DNA of 64,000 nucleotides, taken from contig CAWKKW010000009.1 of the NCBI GenBank assembly GCA_963850345.1, positions 62,001-126,000 of the forward strand, given 5' to 3'. Below the pieces are notes generated by a model. The model was not told where the DNA came from. It did no database searches and saw only the letters and a program-made list of their open reading frames with translations. Positions 17,599 to 26,055 of this stretch are shown here, one piece after another; within the stretch, counting starts at the first letter, position 1, and the number at the start of each line of letters is the position of its first letter. Origin of the DNA: CAWKKW01 sp963850345. GTDB lineage: Bacteria; Acidobacteriota; Terriglobia; Terriglobales; Acidobacteriaceae. The translations under genes were made by a program, and so were the position numbers.

Positions 17599-19044
17599 TC
17601 AGTACGCCTGTAACTGGTCCAAGGGCAGGCGCACCTGGAAGCAGGTAGCTCCGGGCATCGATTGCACGCGAACGTAGCCGCGATGCTTGCGCACGGTGCG
17701 CGTCACCTGATCCAGCCCGAGGCCCAAACCCTTGCCTGGAGCTTTGGTGGTGAAGAATGGTTCGAAAACTCGGTCTTTTAACTCCGCCGGAATGCCCGGA
17801 CCGTTGTCCCACACCTCGATCAGCATCAGGTCGCCCGAAACTTGTACCTTCAGCTGAATCTCGCCGTGGTCATGAATGGCGTCCAGTGCGTTCTCGAGCA
17901 GCGCCATCCAAACCTGGTTCAGTTCACTGCCATAGGCGCTGATACAGGGAAGATCAGGAGCATACTCCCGGGTCACCTGCACGAATTGCAATCGCGATTG
18001 CAGCATGCTCAGCGTATTCTCAAGGCTCTTGGGAATATCCACTTCCTGGATCGGCGCCTGATCCATGTAGGAGTAGTCCTTGATCGCGCGAATCAGGTCG
18101 AAGATGCGTGCGGTCGAATCGATCATTGCCTCAGTCATCCGCTCTGCGCGCACTGACGACGCGAACTGCGCCAGCACTACCGACAATCCGCGAGCGTCCA
18201 GCATCTCTGTCAGCGGATCGAGTTGTTCCGGCGTCACTCCGAGCTCCGCCAGCTCCGAAGTAATCTTCCAGGTGTCGTCCACGCCGTGATCACTCAGCCA
18301 CCGGGTGAGTCGATCTTCGATTTCTGAGTACTCCACCCCGGTAGGAGCACCACGCTCCCGGCACTCTTCTCGCACACTTGTCTGCCAGCGCTGAACCTGA
18401 CGCAGGTTGTCATCGTCCAGGCAGAGGCTTCCTAAGCGGAATTTCTGATTTCCGTAGACGCGCAACTCCCCGAGAATGCCACCGGCGGCGCGCTGCGCGG
18501 CCGAAGCTGGATTATTCAACTCGTGCGCCAGATTTCCGGCCAGTTTGCCCAACGCCGCGAGTTTCTCAGTCTGCTGCTCGATGCGGGTCACTTCTCTCAC
18601 GCGATCCAGCAGTACACCCACCAGCCGATTCCCGAGCGAGGGAATTGCCTGCAGCATCTCCGGAAAGAGCGACTTGGGGTAGGTCAAAGCCCAGGTGTCT
18701 GCTGTGGTGTAGCCCTGGCCCCCATAGGTCTTCATGCGAGAGAAAGGAAGCAGCCCGGTAATCTGTCCAGACCTGCCGATGAACAGAGCATCGCCCAAGG
18801 TGCGCGAGCGCCGCACATGGATCTCGCCCCGGACCAGGATGATCATCTCTTCCGCCGGATCGCCATCATGGAACAGCGTCGTACCTCCCGGCACGCAGTA
18901 CTCGGTCGCATGGGTCGCGAGCCAGACGAACTCTTCCTCGTTGAGACCCTGCAAGGGCACGATCCGCTTCAAGGCGGCGACGATGTCGGCAATCGGTGAA
19001 TGAATCTGCTGAGAGACGGGGAGGGTCGGGGAAGCAGGGGTCAT
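17599..19044 (-). CDS. Sensor histidine kinase with N-terminal cyclic-nucleotide-binding-like domain
   Basis: From the ATG at 19044 (GGAAGGTGA just upstream) the protein has 481 residues. Residues ~20-145 form a cyclic-nucleotide-binding-type jelly roll (VPGGTTLFHDGDPAEEMIILVRGEIHV). Next is a histidine-kinase dimerisation region with the phospho-acceptor His in NLAHELNNPASAAQR, and a C-terminal ATPase domain with an N-box (LLENALDAIHD), G1 (WDNGPGIP) and G2 (GLGLGLDQV). No transmembrane segment is seen, so it is a cytoplasmic sensor. No response regulator lies beside it, so its partner is elsewhere. Whether the ligand is really a cyclic nucleotide is not shown; relatives also sense other signals. 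Confidence 0.88.
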   Translation of the reverse strand: MTPASPTLPVSQQIHSPIADIVAALKRIVPLQGLNEEEFVWLATHATEYCVPGGTTLFHDGDPAEEMIILVRGEIHVRRSRTLGDALFIGRSGQITGLLPFSRMKTYGGQGYTTADTWALTYPKSLFPEMLQAIPSLGNRLVGVLLDRVREVTRIEQQTEKLAALGKLAGNLAHELNNPASAAQRAAGGILGELRVYGNQKFRLGSLCLDDDNLRQVQRWQTSVREECRERGAPTGVEYSEIEDRLTRWLSDHGVDDTWKITSELAELGVTPEQLDPLTEMLDARGLSVVLAQFASSVRAERMTEAMIDSTARIFDLIRAIKDYSYMDQAPIQEVDIPKSLENTLSMLQSRLQFVQVTREYAPDLPCISAYGSELNQVWMALLENALDAIHDHGEIQLKVQVSGDLMLIEVWDNGPGIPAELKDRVFEPFFTTKAPGKGLGLGLDQVTRTVRKHRGYVRVQSMPGATCFQVRLPLDQLQAY

Positions 19045-19323
19045 CAGTTCACCTTCCAAGCTGACGTTCACTGGATGTGGTAACGGCGGGCAAAGGTTCG
19101 GTGTAGTTGGGATTTTCTCGTCCCGACGTTTACCTTTGTTCCCGCAAAGGGGTCTGCTCAAGGTGAATGGTAACCGAGAAGCTACCCCTCAAGGCAAACT
19201 GTGCGCAGCCGAACTCGTCAGATATAGAGCGGAATGTGACAAAACGACAATGAATGGCGATGAATGGAAGCGGCATCATGGCCGGCAGTTCGATGGCGGA
19301 AATCCACGAGGATCTGCTGCTGC

Positions 19324-19629
19324 TTAAGGCAGATAGGGAGCCGGGCGAACAGGAAATGGTAATTCGACCGGCGAGTTACCGAGCAGATGTGATTGGCTGG
19401 CTAAGTTCTGCCTCATCTCGCGTGTTTGCAGCTTCAATATCTCAGCGCGGTAGTGGGTAGCTAACTGCAGCAGGCATTCCATCGCATCCAAGGTCTCCCG
19501 AGAGAGTATCTCCAGGTCTGTCTTCACAAGGTGATGGAGTACTTCCTGATTGCGGAAGACGAAGTCGTCGTCCAGGTATTCCAGGAGCATTCGCTGCGCC
19601 ACTACTTCCTTCAGTGATGGTCTTGCCAC
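19324..19629 (-). CDS. Small hypothetical protein
   Basis: I do not recognise this 101-residue protein. It is mostly predicted helix with an acidic patch (LEYLDDDFVFRNQEVLHHLVKTDLEIL), a heptad-like stretch through LLQLATHYRAEILKLQTREMRQNL, and a proline-rich C-terminus. A GTG start at 19629 with GAGG six bases upstream supports it as real, and no other gene overlaps it. It lies between the histidine kinase and the ilvC terminator, so no functional link can be drawn. Confidence 0.6.
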   Translation of the reverse strand: MARPSLKEVVAQRMLLEYLDDDFVFRNQEVLHHLVKTDLEILSRETLDAMECLLQLATHYRAEILKLQTREMRQNLASQSHLLGNSPVELPFPVRPAPYLP

Positions 19630-19999
19630 GCGAACCTCTGTGCCTGGAGGGGAAATTCCAATCCAGCTTGAAAATCAGAGTACCCCGGCCTCAAACCAGC
19701 GCAAGGCACTTCGCAGTAGATTGTCATTTGTAATCTTGTTGAAAGGTTTCGTTAAGAATATAAAGATTGGTATTAATTGGATAGTAAGCAACACCCAGAC
19801 TCGCGATCTCCGAAGGTGCTCCTCCTCGGCTTGCTGGCCGCCTGGAATGAGGTATTTACCTGGCCTGAGCCGACTGCAGTGACCGGAGTCGCTTCACTGA
19901 CTCAGGCACAACCTTTTCGACGCTGATTAAAATTTTAGCCAGCGCTGAACGCTCGATTTATTAAGACTTTGGTTAACGGTAATCAAATCTGGCGGTGGA
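19630..19999. other. Intergenic region of about 370 bp, partly AT-rich
   Basis: No gene is visible. An AT-rich stretch around 19740-19790 contrasts with the GC-rich surroundings and probably contains the promoter for the small gene at 19324-19629. I cannot assign -35/-10 boxes with confidence. Confidence 0.4.
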
Positions 20000-20034
20000 A
20001 AAGTCAGCAGGGCCGCCGATTCGGCTGCCCTGCT
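20000..20034 (-). terminator. Rho-independent terminator of the leu-ilv operon
   Basis: Read on the minus strand, AGCAGGGC pairs with GCCCTGCT around an inner GCC/GGC stem, and the hairpin is followed by GACTTTTCC. It lies 15 bp past the ilvC stop codon and ends the eight-gene operon. Confidence 0.85.
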
Positions 20035-20049
20035 TCTTGAGAATCGGCG

Positions 20050-21087
20050 CTAGGCAGTGACCGAGTCGGCCTTCTGAGGCTTTCCATCCACGACCACGAT
20101 TGGGTCCAGGAAAGGCATAGCCGCCCGGAGATTGGCACCGACTTTTTCGATCGGGTGGTTCGCTTCTTCCTTGCGAATCCGCTCGAACTCCTTGCGACCG
20201 GTCTCATTTTCTTCAATGAAGCGCTTGGCAAAGCTTCCGTCTTGAATATCGTTCAGCAGCCCCTTCATCGACTTTTTCACTTCATCCGTGACGATCCGCG
20301 GACCAGCCGTGTAGTCTCCCCACTCGGCGGTATCGGATACGGAGTAGCGCATGTACGCCAGGCCGCCTCGATACATTAGGTCGACGATCAGCTTCAGTTC
20401 GTGCAGCACCTCGAAGTAGGCCAGCTCAGGCTGATAGCCGGCCTCGACCAGCGTCTCGAACCCGGCCTTCACCAGCGCCGAAGTTCCTCCGCAGAGCACC
20501 GCCTGTTCACCAAAAAGATCCGTCTCCGTCTCTTCGGTGAACGTGGTTTCAAGTACGCCTGCTCGTGTGCAACCGATGCCCTTGGCGTAGGAGAGAGCCT
20601 GCTTCAGCGCGTTGCCGCTCGCGTCCTGTTCGACCGCGACCAGTGCGGGCACGCCGCCGCCTTCTGTGAACACTTCGCGTACGCGATGTCCGGGCGCCTT
20701 GGGCGCCACCAGCGACACGTCTACACCCGCTGGGGGGGTGATGGTGCGGAAGCGAATGTTGAAGCCGTGAGCGAACATCAGGGTCTTGCCCGCAGTGAGG
20801 CCGGGCTCGATTTCCTTATAGACCTTGGACGCAGTCTGATCGGGAACGAGGACCATGATCACATCCGCCCATTGTGCGGCTTCGGCGACGGTGTTCACCT
20901 CGAGCCCTGCTTTCTTGGCCTTATCGATGGAGCGGCTGGTCGCCGGCAGACCAACGCGCACTTCTACGCCCGAGTCTTTCAGGTTGAGAGCATGGGCGTG
21001 TCCCTGCGAGCCGTAGCCAATGATGGCCACTTTCTTTTGCTGGATCAGGGATAGATCCGCGTCCTGGTCGTGATAGGTCTTTGCCAT
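20050..21087 (-). CDS. ilvC: Ketol-acid reductoisomerase (NADP+), class I
   Basis: IlvC isomerises and reduces acetolactate or acetohydroxybutyrate in isoleucine, valine and leucine synthesis. The 345-residue protein has the Rossmann motif GYGSQGHAHALNL, a cofactor loop with Arg and Ser residues (GLPATSRSIDKAKKAG) that fits NADPH, the HGFNIRF segment, and the C-terminal knotted domain with its acidic metal ligands (ETDLFGEQAVLCGG and the FEVLHELKLIVDLMY region). The length is that of the short class I form. The start is the ATG at 21087 with AAGGAAA upstream; a longer frame to 21162 has no support. It is the last gene of the operon. Confidence 0.95.
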   Translation of the reverse strand: MAKTYHDQDADLSLIQQKKVAIIGYGSQGHAHALNLKDSGVEVRVGLPATSRSIDKAKKAGLEVNTVAEAAQWADVIMVLVPDQTASKVYKEIEPGLTAGKTLMFAHGFNIRFRTITPPAGVDVSLVAPKAPGHRVREVFTEGGGVPALVAVEQDASGNALKQALSYAKGIGCTRAGVLETTFTEETETDLFGEQAVLCGGTSALVKAGFETLVEAGYQPELAYFEVLHELKLIVDLMYRGGLAYMRYSVSDTAEWGDYTAGPRIVTDEVKKSMKGLLNDIQDGSFAKRFIEENETGRKEFERIRKEEANHPIEKVGANLRAAMPFLDPIVVVDGKPQKADSVTA

Positions 21088-21201
21088 TCGTCTGGTTTCC
21101 TTCTTTGGTGTGGAGTAGTCGTTGCGATCAATGTTGGTGTAGGAAGCAGCGTGCCGAAGCACCTCGCAAATTGGAGCGAGCCGCGCGTTTTCGCGTGCAC
21201 T

Positions 21202-21798
21202 CTACTGCGGCAAATTCGGCTCGTCGGTCAGGAGATCCAGCGCATCGGCTGCGGCTGGCATCTCGGGTTCACTTTCCGGATCGGGGATCCGCATGGCCTC
21301 GAGTACGCGGCTGGTGTGCTGGCCGCGACGCATCACCATGCGCCCGGTGCGAGAGACCTCGAGAATCTGGTTTTCGCCTTCACTGAGAACTTGAATCAGC
21401 CCTTCAATCTTGCTCGCCACGCCGGTCAACTCGATCATCAACGACTCCGGAGCGAGATCGACGATGCGTGCCCGGAACACTTCAGCGAGTTCAAAGATCG
21501 GAGAGCGCGTCTTCGGCGTCGCAGCTACTTTGATCAGGGCCAGTTCGCGGCTGACCACGGACATTTGGCCAACGTCGTCAACGTCAAGCACATTCTCAAG
21601 CTTGAACAGGCTGGCCTTGATGCGGTGTCCGGAGCCTTGCGGCGCTTCCGCCACAATCGTCATGCGCGACACGCCTACACGCTCCGAGTAGCCGACTGTC
21701 AGCGAGATGATGTTGATATTCAAACGGCGAAAGAGCGATGCAACCCGCGTCAATACGCCCGGCTTGTCCTCCACCAGTAGTACAAATGTATGCAGCAT
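21202..21798 (-). CDS. ilvH: Acetolactate synthase regulatory (small) subunit
   Basis: This 198-residue subunit binds valine and confers feedback inhibition on IlvB. The N-terminal ACT domain is complete (TFVLLVEDKPGVLTRVASLFRRLNINIISLTVGYSE), and a second ACT-like C-terminal half carries the RTGRMVMRRG motif. The C-terminal ~25 residues are an acidic extension (DPESEPEMPAAADALDLLTDEPNLPQ region) beyond the usual end at about 170. It lies between ilvB and ilvC, with gaps of ~115 bp on either side, unlike the tight spacing of the rest of the operon. Confidence 0.94.
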   Translation of the reverse strand: MLHTFVLLVEDKPGVLTRVASLFRRLNINIISLTVGYSERVGVSRMTIVAEAPQGSGHRIKASLFKLENVLDVDDVGQMSVVSRELALIKVAATPKTRSPIFELAEVFRARIVDLAPESLMIELTGVASKIEGLIQVLSEGENQILEVSRTGRMVMRRGQHTSRVLEAMRIPDPESEPEMPAAADALDLLTDEPNLPQ

Positions 21799-21914
21799 TG
21801 CTTGCCTTTCTTGCGGGGGTACTCCGCTCTCGCTGCGAACCAGTTCAGTCGGTATCGTGACGAACCAGCTTTGATCCTTGGACCCGAGCCGCCGATTCGC
21901 GGCGGTGTGGTGCG

Positions 21915-23696
21915 TCAGTCTTCCGGATTCTCGATCATTGGGTCCCAGTTCTTGCCCCTGGCCGCGACCGGCCGCCGAATCATGTCATCGAGTGCCGAGC
22001 CGGGAGCAATCATCGGATACACCGCGTCTTCCTTCTCCACCAGGAAGTTCATCAGGAATGGCCCGGACTTGCGTGCCGTCTCGACAGCCGGCAGTACCTC
22101 GCCGCGCGTTCGCACCGTCGCTCCCGGGATGCCGTGCGCCTCGGCCAACTTGACGAAGTCCGGGCTCAAGATCGGAGAGCAGGAATAGTTGCGATCGTAG
22201 ATAAACTCCTGCCACTGCCGCACCATTCCGAGAAAGCCGTTATTGATCACGGCGATGTTGATGTCGAGGTTCTCCTGCGCGATGGTCGACAACTCCGCCG
22301 CAGTCATCTGAAATCCGCCATCGCCGGCAATGACCCAGACCTCGCGATCCGGACAGGCGATCTTCGCACCGATGGCCGCCGGCAGCGCGAACCCCATGGT
22401 GCCGAGGCCGCCGGAAGTGATTAACGTACGCGGCTCTTCATGCTTGTAGTACTGCGCCTCCCACATCTGGTGCTGGCCCACATCGGTTACCACGATGGCT
22501 TTGCCGCCGGTCGCGTTCCAGATGTCATTGATCACGTGTGCGGCGTAGAGGTGTCCGTTGTCAGGCAGGTTCTTGATGTCGCGAACGGACTCTGTGCCCT
22601 TCATCGCGGCGATATCGCGCAGCCACGCGGAGCCGTCACGGCCCCTGGGCGCGATCTGCGGCAGGATGCGTTCGAGCACTTCGCGCAGGTCTCCGGCTAA
22701 CGCCACATCTACTGCGACGTTTTTGTTGATCTCTGCGGGGTCGATCTCGATGTGGATCTTCTTCGCCTTGAGCGCGTAGGTCGAGAGCGATCCGGTCACG
22801 CGATCATCAAACCGCATTCCGCAGGCGATCAGCAGATCTGCCTGTTGAATCGCGCGGTTGACCCACGACTCCCCGTGCATGCCCATCATGCCCAGCGACA
22901 GCTCATGCGAAGCAGGGAAGCTGCCCAGACCCAGTAGCGTAGTGGCCACGGGAATCTGCAAACGCTCTGCCAGCGTGAGCACCTGCTTGCCTGCGTTCGA
23001 TTGGATGATGCCATGTCCAGCGAGAATGACTGGCCGCTTCGCCGCGAGGATCAGCTCGATGGCCTGCTGCACTGCTTCGTCTTTCACCTGCAGCATCGGA
23101 TGTCCGCGATGCGCCCTGGGGCGAGCTGCGGCAAAGTCAAATTCGGTGCTTGCCTGCTGCGCGTCCTTGGTGATGTCGACCAGCACTGGTCCGGGCCGGC
23201 CGGAGCGCGCAATCTGAAAGGCCTCGCGCAGCACTGGCGCGATGTCTTCAACGCGGGTGACGAGGAAGTTGTGCTTGGTCACCGGCAGCGTGATGCCGGT
23301 AATGTCGACCTCCTGAAACGCATCGCTGCCTAGCACTTTGCTCGATACCTGGCCGGTAATGCAGACCATCGGAATCGAATCCATCATAGCTGTCGCAATG
23401 CCGGTTACAAGATTGGTCGCACCGGGGCCAGAGGTAGCAATCGCCACGCCCACCTTACCGGAGGCGCGCGCGTATCCGTCGGCCATGTGGGCTGCGCCCT
23501 GCTCGTGCCGCACAAGCACGTGGCGAATGGGAAACTTGCGAAGCGCGTCGTAGGCAGGCAGAATCGCTCCACCGGGGTAGCCGAAGACCACATCGACACC
23601 CTCGCCTTCCAGGGTGGCCCACATGATTTCCCCGCCTGTCAGGCGCGCGGGATGGGCCAGGATCGCCGGTTCCTCGTGATGATTAGCATCGCTCAT
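21915..23696 (-). CDS. ilvB: Acetolactate synthase catalytic (large) subunit
   Basis: This thiamine-diphosphate enzyme condenses pyruvate with pyruvate or 2-oxobutyrate. The 593-residue chain has the N-terminal TPP pyrimidine domain (VFGYPGGAILPAYDAL, VRHEQGAAHMADGYARASGK, where Glu activates TPP). The central FAD-type domain is next, then the C-terminal pyrophosphate domain with the GDGGFQMTAAELSTIAQENLDINIAVINN metal-binding motif. It lies 15 bp after ilvD, so it is translationally close-coupled. Regulation by valine would be through IlvH. Confidence 0.96.
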   Translation of the reverse strand: MSDANHHEEPAILAHPARLTGGEIMWATLEGEGVDVVFGYPGGAILPAYDALRKFPIRHVLVRHEQGAAHMADGYARASGKVGVAIATSGPGATNLVTGIATAMMDSIPMVCITGQVSSKVLGSDAFQEVDITGITLPVTKHNFLVTRVEDIAPVLREAFQIARSGRPGPVLVDITKDAQQASTEFDFAAARPRAHRGHPMLQVKDEAVQQAIELILAAKRPVILAGHGIIQSNAGKQVLTLAERLQIPVATTLLGLGSFPASHELSLGMMGMHGESWVNRAIQQADLLIACGMRFDDRVTGSLSTYALKAKKIHIEIDPAEINKNVAVDVALAGDLREVLERILPQIAPRGRDGSAWLRDIAAMKGTESVRDIKNLPDNGHLYAAHVINDIWNATGGKAIVVTDVGQHQMWEAQYYKHEEPRTLITSGGLGTMGFALPAAIGAKIACPDREVWVIAGDGGFQMTAAELSTIAQENLDINIAVINNGFLGMVRQWQEFIYDRNYSCSPILSPDFVKLAEAHGIPGATVRTRGEVLPAVETARKSGPFLMNFLVEKEDAVYPMIAPGSALDDMIRRPVAARGKNWDPMIENPED

Positions 23697-23711
23697 CGAT
23701 ACAAACTCCTC

Positions 23712-25400
23712 TTAGGTTGTGACAGCACCAAGTGCGGCAGAAGAAACGCTATCCGTGTACTTGCGAAAGACACCACGGGTAAATCGGGGAGTGGGTGGCG
23801 TCCAGGATCGGCGGCGGGATTCAAGTTCCTCCGGCGAAACCTCCAGTGTTAACGTGCGATTGGGAATATCGAAATGGATGGTGTCGCCCTCACGAACCAG
23901 CGCGATCGGCCCGCCAACAGCGGCTTCGGGTGCAACGTGTCCGGCGGTGAAGCCGCGCGTCGCGCCGGAGAAGCGTCCGTCCGTCAGCAAAGCCACCGTT
24001 GAGTTCAGATCACTGTTGCTGCTGATCGCTGCGGTCACTTGCAGCATCTCGCGCATGCCCGGTCCACCCTTCGGCCCTTCATAGCGGATCACGAGCACGT
24101 CGTTCGGCTTGATCTGTCCGGATTGCACAGCCGCGAAGCAATCCTGTTCGCTTTCGAAGACTCGCGCCGGACCGCGATGTTCCAGGCGATTGGCCGCGGC
24201 TATCTTCATCACCGAGCCCTCAGGCGCAAGGTTCCCCTTCAGAATCACGAGTCCGCCCGTGGGCTTCAGCGGATGTTCCGCCGAGTAAATCACCTTCTGC
24301 CCGGGTGCTTCCACGGCATCGCCAGCCTCTTCGCCCAAGGTCTTGCCGCTGATCGTCAAAGCCGAGCCATCGATCAGCTTAGCCTCGAGCAGCCGCTCAG
24401 CGAGAAGCCGGGAACCGCCTGCAGCCTGATAATCCGAAGCGACATACTTGCCCGAAGGTGTCAGGTCACAGAAGAACGGCGTGCGCTTGCTGATGCTGTC
24501 GAAGTCATCGATATTCAACTCAACGCCGGCCTCTCGCGCGATGGCAAGGAAATGCAGAACCGCGTTGGTGGAACCGCCCGATGCTGCCACCGAGGCGATC
24601 GCATTCTCGATTGATTTGCGAGTGATGATCTGCGAAGGCCGCAGGTTTGCCCGCACCGCATCCATCAGCATTCGCCCAGCTTGCCGCGAGGCATCGTGCT
24701 TCTGTCCGGCGAGCGCCGGCACTCCAGAGAGTTGAATGGGCGAGATGCCGAGAATCTCCGCCGCCATCGCCATGGTGTTTGCGGTAAATTGGCCGCCGCA
24801 TGCGCCTGCACCAGGGCAGGCGTTCGCTTCCAGCGCTTCCAATCCAGCTTCGTCGATGGCGCCTTTGGCGTAGGAGCCAATGCCTTCAAACACGTTCTGA
24901 ATGGTGATATCCACGCCGTTCAGTTTGCCCGGCGCGATCGACCCGCCGTAGAGCATCATGCCCGGTATATCGAGCCGGCAGAGCGCCATGATGATACCCG
25001 GCATATTCTTGTCACAGCCACCGATACCAATTAATCCATCGAAAAGATTGCCGCGAGCGACCAGTTCGATGGAGTCGGCGATGACTTCGCGGCTCACCAG
25101 CGAAGCTTTCATGCCCTCAGTACCCATCGTAATGCCGTCAGAAATAGTGACGGTATTGAACTCCATGGGTGTGCCGCCGGCCTCGCGGATCCCCTGCTTT
25201 ACGGCCTCGGCTACATCCCGCAGGTGGAAGTTGCAGGGACCAATCTCGGTCCAGGTGTTGGCGATGCCGATGATCGGCTTGTGCAGATCTTCTTTGCTGA
25301 AGCCCACGCCCCGCAGGTAAGAACGCGCTGCTGCCCGGCTGGGACCTTCGGTGAGGGGAATACTCTGACGCTTGCCTTCTGCTTCTTTCAACTGATCCAT
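23712..25400 (-). CDS. ilvD: Dihydroxy-acid dehydratase
   Basis: IlvD dehydrates dihydroxy-isovalerate and dihydroxy-methylvalerate to the 2-oxo acids, using an Fe-S cluster. Cluster cysteines are visible in the GPCNFH, GGCDKNMPG and ACPGAGACGGQFTANTM motifs, and the C-terminal TDGRFSGATRGFTAGHVAPEA motif is intact. I prefer the ATG at 25400 (562 residues), which gives a normal short N-terminus before TEGPSRAAARS and has AAGGA four bases before the start. A GTG at 25478 would overlap leuD by 25 bp and has no ribosome binding site. It lies between leuD and ilvB in the operon. Confidence 0.95.
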   Translation of the reverse strand: MDQLKEAEGKRQSIPLTEGPSRAAARSYLRGVGFSKEDLHKPIIGIANTWTEIGPCNFHLRDVAEAVKQGIREAGGTPMEFNTVTISDGITMGTEGMKASLVSREVIADSIELVARGNLFDGLIGIGGCDKNMPGIIMALCRLDIPGMMLYGGSIAPGKLNGVDITIQNVFEGIGSYAKGAIDEAGLEALEANACPGAGACGGQFTANTMAMAAEILGISPIQLSGVPALAGQKHDASRQAGRMLMDAVRANLRPSQIITRKSIENAIASVAASGGSTNAVLHFLAIAREAGVELNIDDFDSISKRTPFFCDLTPSGKYVASDYQAAGGSRLLAERLLEAKLIDGSALTISGKTLGEEAGDAVEAPGQKVIYSAEHPLKPTGGLVILKGNLAPEGSVMKIAAANRLEHRGPARVFESEQDCFAAVQSGQIKPNDVLVIRYEGPKGGPGMREMLQVTAAISSNSDLNSTVALLTDGRFSGATRGFTAGHVAPEAAVGGPIALVREGDTIHFDIPNRTLTLEVSPEELESRRRSWTPPTPRFTRGVFRKYTDSVSSAALGAVTT

Positions 25401-25453
25401 TCCTTCCTTCAAGTAGCGGCTGTTCTCGCGCAAATTCGTAACCGCCAGCAGCC

Positions 25454-26053
25454 TTAATTCATCTTCGGCGTAAGCCACGTAGCCGAGTCATGCTGCTTTT
25501 CAAATGCGTCCAGCGCTGCAGCGTGCCGCAGCGTCAGTCCAATATCGTCCAGTCCTTCCAGCAAACAGTCCCGGCGGAACGGGTCGATGTGAAACGTAGT
25601 GGAGAATTCTTTTCCATCGCTAATGGTCTCGTCTTCGAGCGAAACGGTGAGCTGGTAGTGGTCATTCGCCGCGGCGTTTTGCAAAAGAGTGTTTACCTGC
25701 TCCTCCGGCAGCGTGATGATCAGCATGCCGTTCTTACCCGCGTTCGAGTGGAAGATATCTGCGAAACTCGGCGCGATGACGCAGCGAAACCCGTAGTCCG
25801 ACAGCGCCCACGCAGCATGCTCGCGCGATGAGCCGCAGCCGAAGTTTTTCGCGGCCACGAGGATCTCTGCTCCCGTATAGTGTGGGTCGTTTAACTCGAA
25901 GCGTGGATCCTTTCTCCAGTCAAAAAACAGAAAGTCACCGTAGCCGGTGCGCTCGATGCGCTTCAAAAACTGCTTGGGAATAATCTGATCGGTGTCGACG
26001 TTGGCACGATCGAGCGGCAGCACGTTAGAGGTCAGAGTGCGAAATGGTTTCAT
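25454..26053 (-). CDS. leuD: 3-isopropylmalate dehydratase small subunit
   Basis: LeuD is the swivelling domain that completes the LeuC active site. The 199-residue protein has the RANVDTDQIIPKQFLKRIERTG N-terminal signature, the GCGSSREHAAWAL substrate-recognition motif, and a C-terminal domain with DCLLEGLDDIGLTL. The length matches the bacterial LeuD family. It begins two bases after the leuC stop codon, so the two subunits are coupled in translation. Confidence 0.95.
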   Translation of the reverse strand: MKPFRTLTSNVLPLDRANVDTDQIIPKQFLKRIERTGYGDFLFFDWRKDPRFELNDPHYTGAEILVAAKNFGCGSSREHAAWALSDYGFRCVIAPSFADIFHSNAGKNGMLIITLPEEQVNTLLQNAAANDHYQLTVSLEDETISDGKEFSTTFHIDPFRRDCLLEGLDDIGLTLRHAAALDAFEKQHDSATWLTPKMN

Positions 26054-26055
26054 GA

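Noticed and set aside
19254..19460. Small plus-strand frame overlapping the start of the gene at 19324-19629
   Set aside because: It lacks a ribosome binding site, and the opposite-strand gene has a better start signal.
25401..25478. Longer ilvD start (GTG 25478) overlapping leuD by 25 bp
   Set aside because: There is no ribosome binding site, and it would add an atypical N-terminus; the ATG at 25400 fits the family.
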